Assembly: GCA_002068205.1 (NCBI GenBank)
Contig: MVZB01000014.1
Span: forward strand, 1 to 24,981
DNA length: 24,981 bases
Direction of reading: 5' to 3'
Source of the DNA: a candidate division BRC1 bacterium ADurb.BinA292
GTDB lineage: Bacteria; Sumerlaeota; Sumerlaeia; MVZB01
Below, one piece after another: positions 22,670 through 24,981 of this stretch; within the stretch, counting starts at the first letter, position 1, and every line of letters begins with the position of its first letter. The translations under genes and the position numbers were made by a program. The notes beneath the pieces were generated by a model. That model was not told the DNA's origin. It searched no databases and saw nothing but the letters and a program-made list of their open reading frames with translations.

Positions 22670-23374
22670 TCAAAGGGTGCTCGGGCTGCCGTGCATCAGC
22701 GGCTCGAGCACCTGGCGGATGTGGTGGAACACGGTTTCCGGGTTGCCCTCGGCCGGGATCCGGTAGAAATAGTGCTCCTTCTGCATCTCCGCCAGAATCG
22801 GCTCGGTTTCGTTGTGGTAGACGCGCATCCGTTCGCGGATGGCGTCGACGGCGTCATCGGGGCGGATGATCAGCTCGCCGTTGCACTTGTCGCAGCGGTT
22901 GGGGACCGTCGGCGGCAGATCGAGCAGATGGTAGACCGCGCCGCAGGTCCCGCAGATGCGTCGTCCGGTGAGCCGTTCCACCAGACTGTCGTCGTCGATC
23001 TGGAGGTAGAGCATGGCGTTCAGGGGAACGGCCCAAGCCTCCAGTTTCCCGATCAGATGCCGCAGTTGGGGCACCGTGCGGGGATAGCCATCGAGCAGGA
23101 CGCCGTCGCCATGGTCGATGGTGGACTTGAGGCGCCGAACCATGACCTCGTTGATGACGGGGTCCGGCACCAGATTGCCGTGGCTCATCAGCTCACCGGC
23201 GAGTCGGCCCAGGGGCGTCTGCTGGCGGATTTCATCGCGCAGGATGCCGCCCGAGGAGAGGTGCGCGAAGTGGAACGTGCGCTGGATGCGCTCGGACTGG
23301 GTGCCCTTGCCACAGCCGGGGGGCCCCAGAATGCCGATTACCATTCGCTGGGGAACCGGGCCACCTTCGGGCAT
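22670..23374 (-). CDS. adk: adenylate kinase, zinc-LID type
   Basis: A 234-residue enzyme interconverting AMP and ATP with two ADP. It shows the P-loop GPPGCGKGT (17-25), LSSGGILRDEI (the AMP-site SSGDxLR motif with Gly for Asp), LDGYPRT (94-100, usually DGFPRT), and a LID with a four-cysteine zinc knuckle C141-x2-C144 and C161-x2-C164. It ends with VFHHIRQVLEPL. The ATG at 23374 has GAGGAGGG five bases upstream. The ten residues before MVIGILGPP are extra, and a start at the internal ATG is possible. It sits between secY and map as usual. Confidence 0.95.
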   Translation of the reverse strand: MPEGGPVPQRMVIGILGPPGCGKGTQSERIQRTFHFAHLSSGGILRDEIRQQTPLGRLAGELMSHGNLVPDPVINEVMVRRLKSTIDHGDGVLLDGYPRTVPQLRHLIGKLEAWAVPLNAMLYLQIDDDSLVERLTGRRICGTCGAVYHLLDLPPTVPNRCDKCNGELIIRPDDAVDAIRERMRVYHNETEPILAEMQKEHYFYRIPAEGNPETVFHHIRQVLEPLMHGSPSTL

Positions 23375-23429
23375 TCAGCCCTCCTCGTCGTATTGCTGGA
23401 CTGTTCGCCGCGCGGCGCGGCCGGGGCGA

Positions 23430-24839
23430 TCACGCACCCCGCATGCGGACGACGGGCCGCCGCGAGCGGCTGCCGACGCGTCCACCGCTCCGGCCAAATC
23501 CTTCGTAATGGCGCATCATCAATTGCGACTCGATCTGCATCATCGTATCGAGCACGACGCCCACGACGATGATCAGGCCGGTGCCGCCCGCCATCTGCGC
23601 CACGCCGAACGGGATGTTGAAGCTGACGTAGAGCATGTCGGGGACGAGCGCGACGACGATCAGGAAAAACGCCCCGACGACGGTGATGCGCACCAGAATA
23701 TGATCGATATAGTCGGCGGTGTGCTTGCCCGGCTTGATCCCCGGGATGTAGGCGCCGCTCTTCTTCAGGTTGTCGGCCAGGTCGACCGGATTGAGCGTGA
23801 TGGCGGTGTAGAAGAAACAGAAGAAGGCGGTCAGCGCGATATAGGCCAGCGTGTAGATGTTGACCATCTTGAGCAGGCTGAAGATGCCGCCCGAGGTCAG
23901 ATTGAAGGCATTGTAGGGGTTGTGGATCGAGTTCATCTCGAGCCAGCTGCTGATGGTGAAGCCGATCGAGCCGGGGGCGCCGCCGCCGAACATCGGCAGA
24001 ATCATCGCCGGAAAGGTCAGGATCGCCGAGGAGAAGATCACCGGGATGACGCCGGCGGTGTTCAGCTTGAGCGGGATGAACGTGTTGCCGCCCTGGACCA
24101 TTTTGCGCCCGACCATCCGGCGGGCGTGCTGGACCGGGACCTTGCGGTTGGCCTGCTGGCCGAAGACGATCAGCGCCGCCACCAGCACGCCGAGCGCGAG
24201 GACCATCATCAGCCCGATGGGGGTCATCGAGTTGTTGCGGATCGACATCAGGGCCAGGTTCAGGTCGATCGGATAGCGGGCGATGATCCCGATCGTGATG
24301 ATGATCGAGATGCCGTTGCCGATGCCGTGCTGGCTGATCTTCTCGCCCAGCCACATGATGAAGCAGGTGCCGGTGCACATCGTCATCGCGGTGACGAAGA
24401 GAAACAGGGCGGGGTGATCGGGGATCAGCGAGAGTTGTTCGTTGAGCAGATAGATGCCGATGCCGAAGCCCTGGAACAGGCTCAGGCCGACGGTGCCGTA
24501 GCGGGTCCACTGGGTGATTTTCTTGCGGCCGGCCTCGCCTTCCTTGCTGATCTTTTCCAGCCGGGGCCAGACGGCCGTGAGGAGCTGGAGGATGATGGAG
24601 GCCGAGATGTAGGGCATGATGCCCAGGGCGAAGACGGTCATCTGGCTGAAGGCGCCGCCGCTGAACATGTCGACGACGTTGAACACGCCGCCGCTGCCGA
24701 AGGTTCCGCGAAAGAACTCGCGGATCTTGACCGGATCGATGAACGGCGTGGGGACGTGGGCGCCGATGCGGTAGACGAGAATCAGCCCGAGCGTGACGAG
24801 CACCTTGCGGCGCAGGTCGGGGACGCGGAAGATGTTGAT
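23430..24839 (-). CDS. secY: preprotein translocase channel SecY, 5' end missing
   Basis: About 469 residues of SecY, the membrane channel for protein export. From the visible left end it reads INIFRVPDLRRKVLVTLGLILVYRIG, then the ten-helix core including GIMPYISASIILQLL (TM2 region), FGQQANRKVPVQHARR and LNPVDLADNLKKSGAYIPGIKPG. It ends in a basic tail SRSRRPVVRMRGA. The start codon and probably the first several residues are absent. Upstream of INIF the frame runs to a TGA near 24896 without any ATG, GTG or TTG, and the DNA there belongs to another gene. The GTG at 24803 would delete the conserved NIFRxPDLRRK and is not the true start. It is the first gene of the - strand run visible here. 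Confidence 0.93.
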   Translation of the reverse strand: MNIFRVPDLRRKVLVTLGLILVYRIGAHVPTPFIDPVKIREFFRGTFGSGGVFNVVDMFSGGAFSQMTVFALGIMPYISASIILQLLTAVWPRLEKISKEGEAGRKKITQWTRYGTVGLSLFQGFGIGIYLLNEQLSLIPDHPALFLFVTAMTMCTGTCFIMWLGEKISQHGIGNGISIIITIGIIARYPIDLNLALMSIRNNSMTPIGLMMVLALGVLVAALIVFGQQANRKVPVQHARRMVGRKMVQGGNTFIPLKLNTAGVIPVIFSSAILTFPAMILPMFGGGAPGSIGFTISSWLEMNSIHNPYNAFNLTSGGIFSLLKMVNIYTLAYIALTAFFCFFYTAITLNPVDLADNLKKSGAYIPGIKPGKHTADYIDHILVRITVVGAFFLIVVALVPDMLYVSFNIPFGVAQMAGGTGLIIVVGVVLDTMMQIESQLMMRHYEGFGRSGGRVGSRSRRPVVRMRGA

Positions 24840-24842
24840 AAG
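24834..24842. other. probable chimeric junction
   Basis: The nine bases GTTGATAAG read as V-D-K in the + strand AzlC frame and as L-I-N in the - strand SecY frame, and both fit their families. To the left everything is GC-rich secY; to the right AT-rich azlC-like. A short overlap of this kind is what joins unrelated reads in an assembly. Confidence 0.6.
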
Positions 24843-24981
24843 GGCTGGTTCATGCTCTTTGTAACCCTGTTGAATTACAGTTACTGGGTGTCCGGCTCAA
24901 TCCTTGGAGGATTGTTCGGTGAATTGATTGAATTTAATACCAAAGGCCTTGAATTTGCAATGACATCCATGTTCATTGTGA
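24840..24981 (+). CDS. fragment of an AzlC-family branched-chain amino acid exporter, foreign to the rest
   Basis: An open + strand frame without start or stop. It reads KGWFMLFVTLLNYSYWVSGS, then ILGGLFGELIEFNTKGLEFA and MTSMFIV. This resembles the middle of AzlC/YgaZ-type permeases, notably the FNTxGLxFxMTxMFxV stretch. The DNA is visibly AT-richer (59 G/C of 141 bases by my count) and uses A/T-ending codons, unlike every other gene here. It starts where secY is cut. I regard it as sequence from a different, lower-GC organism joined at the contig end; a true insertion is less likely. The family call is from memory of the motif. Confidence 0.6.

Noticed and set aside
24801..24803. GTG as the true start of secY
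   Set aside because: It would remove NIFRVPDLRRK, a conserved SecY N-terminal segment visible just upstream in frame.

Overview
The window is GC-rich, dense, chromosomal bacterial DNA. It suggests an uncultured Gram-negative-type bacterium: an RND pump with a periplasmic adaptor, a fused SecDF, and an exopolysaccharide ATPase/tyrosine kinase pair of the kind found beside exosortase (XrtA) loci. Start codons are often GTG or TTG, and nearly every third codon position is G or C. I cannot assign a phylum; gene content fits the Planctomycetota/Sumerlaeota/Hydrogenedentota neighbourhood as well as anything, but that is a guess.

Layout. (1) 118-4397, + strand: an AAA+ ATPase with a very long Ala/Pro-rich N-terminal region, a cytoplasmic bacterial tyrosine kinase and a membrane family-2 glycosyltransferase, probably the tail of an exopolysaccharide locus that continues to the left. 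(2) 9484-4401, - strand: a compact MarR regulator - membrane fusion protein - RND permease operon, with a recognisable sigma-70-type promoter that carries a palindrome between its -35 and -10 boxes. (3) 9813-13935, + strand: yajC, an HD-domain phosphohydrolase and a fused secDF. (4) 14131-15140, + strand: a rhomboid protease coupled to a GcvH-like protein that has lost the lipoyl lysine. (5) 17810-15243, - strand: a large membrane-anchored TPR protein whose promoter places the transcription start at or next to its ATG (predicted leaderless). (6) 24839-18048, - strand: the end of the spc/alpha ribosomal superoperon in the order secY-adk-map-infA-rpmJ-rpsM-rpsK-rpoA-rplQ-rpsD. rpsD is displaced to the end and followed by a hairpin terminator; infA appears to have its own promoter.

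The intergenic spaces on the + strand share a family of purine-rich dispersed repeats (near 2217, 9605, 15142, degenerate near 14041) and a short hairpin element (2161, 13973). A different 10-base repeat lies at 17901.

The last ~140 bases do not belong with the rest. They are much more AT-rich (59 G/C of 141 by my count) and encode, on the + strand, a piece of an AzlC-type amino acid exporter. The secY frame loses its N-terminus exactly there. The simplest reading is a chimeric contig end joined through a few shared bases.

I see no convincing novel defence, mobile or CRISPR system. The most interesting items are the lysine-less GcvH-like/rhomboid pair, the repeat families, the compacted MarR protein with its operator, and the chimeric end.
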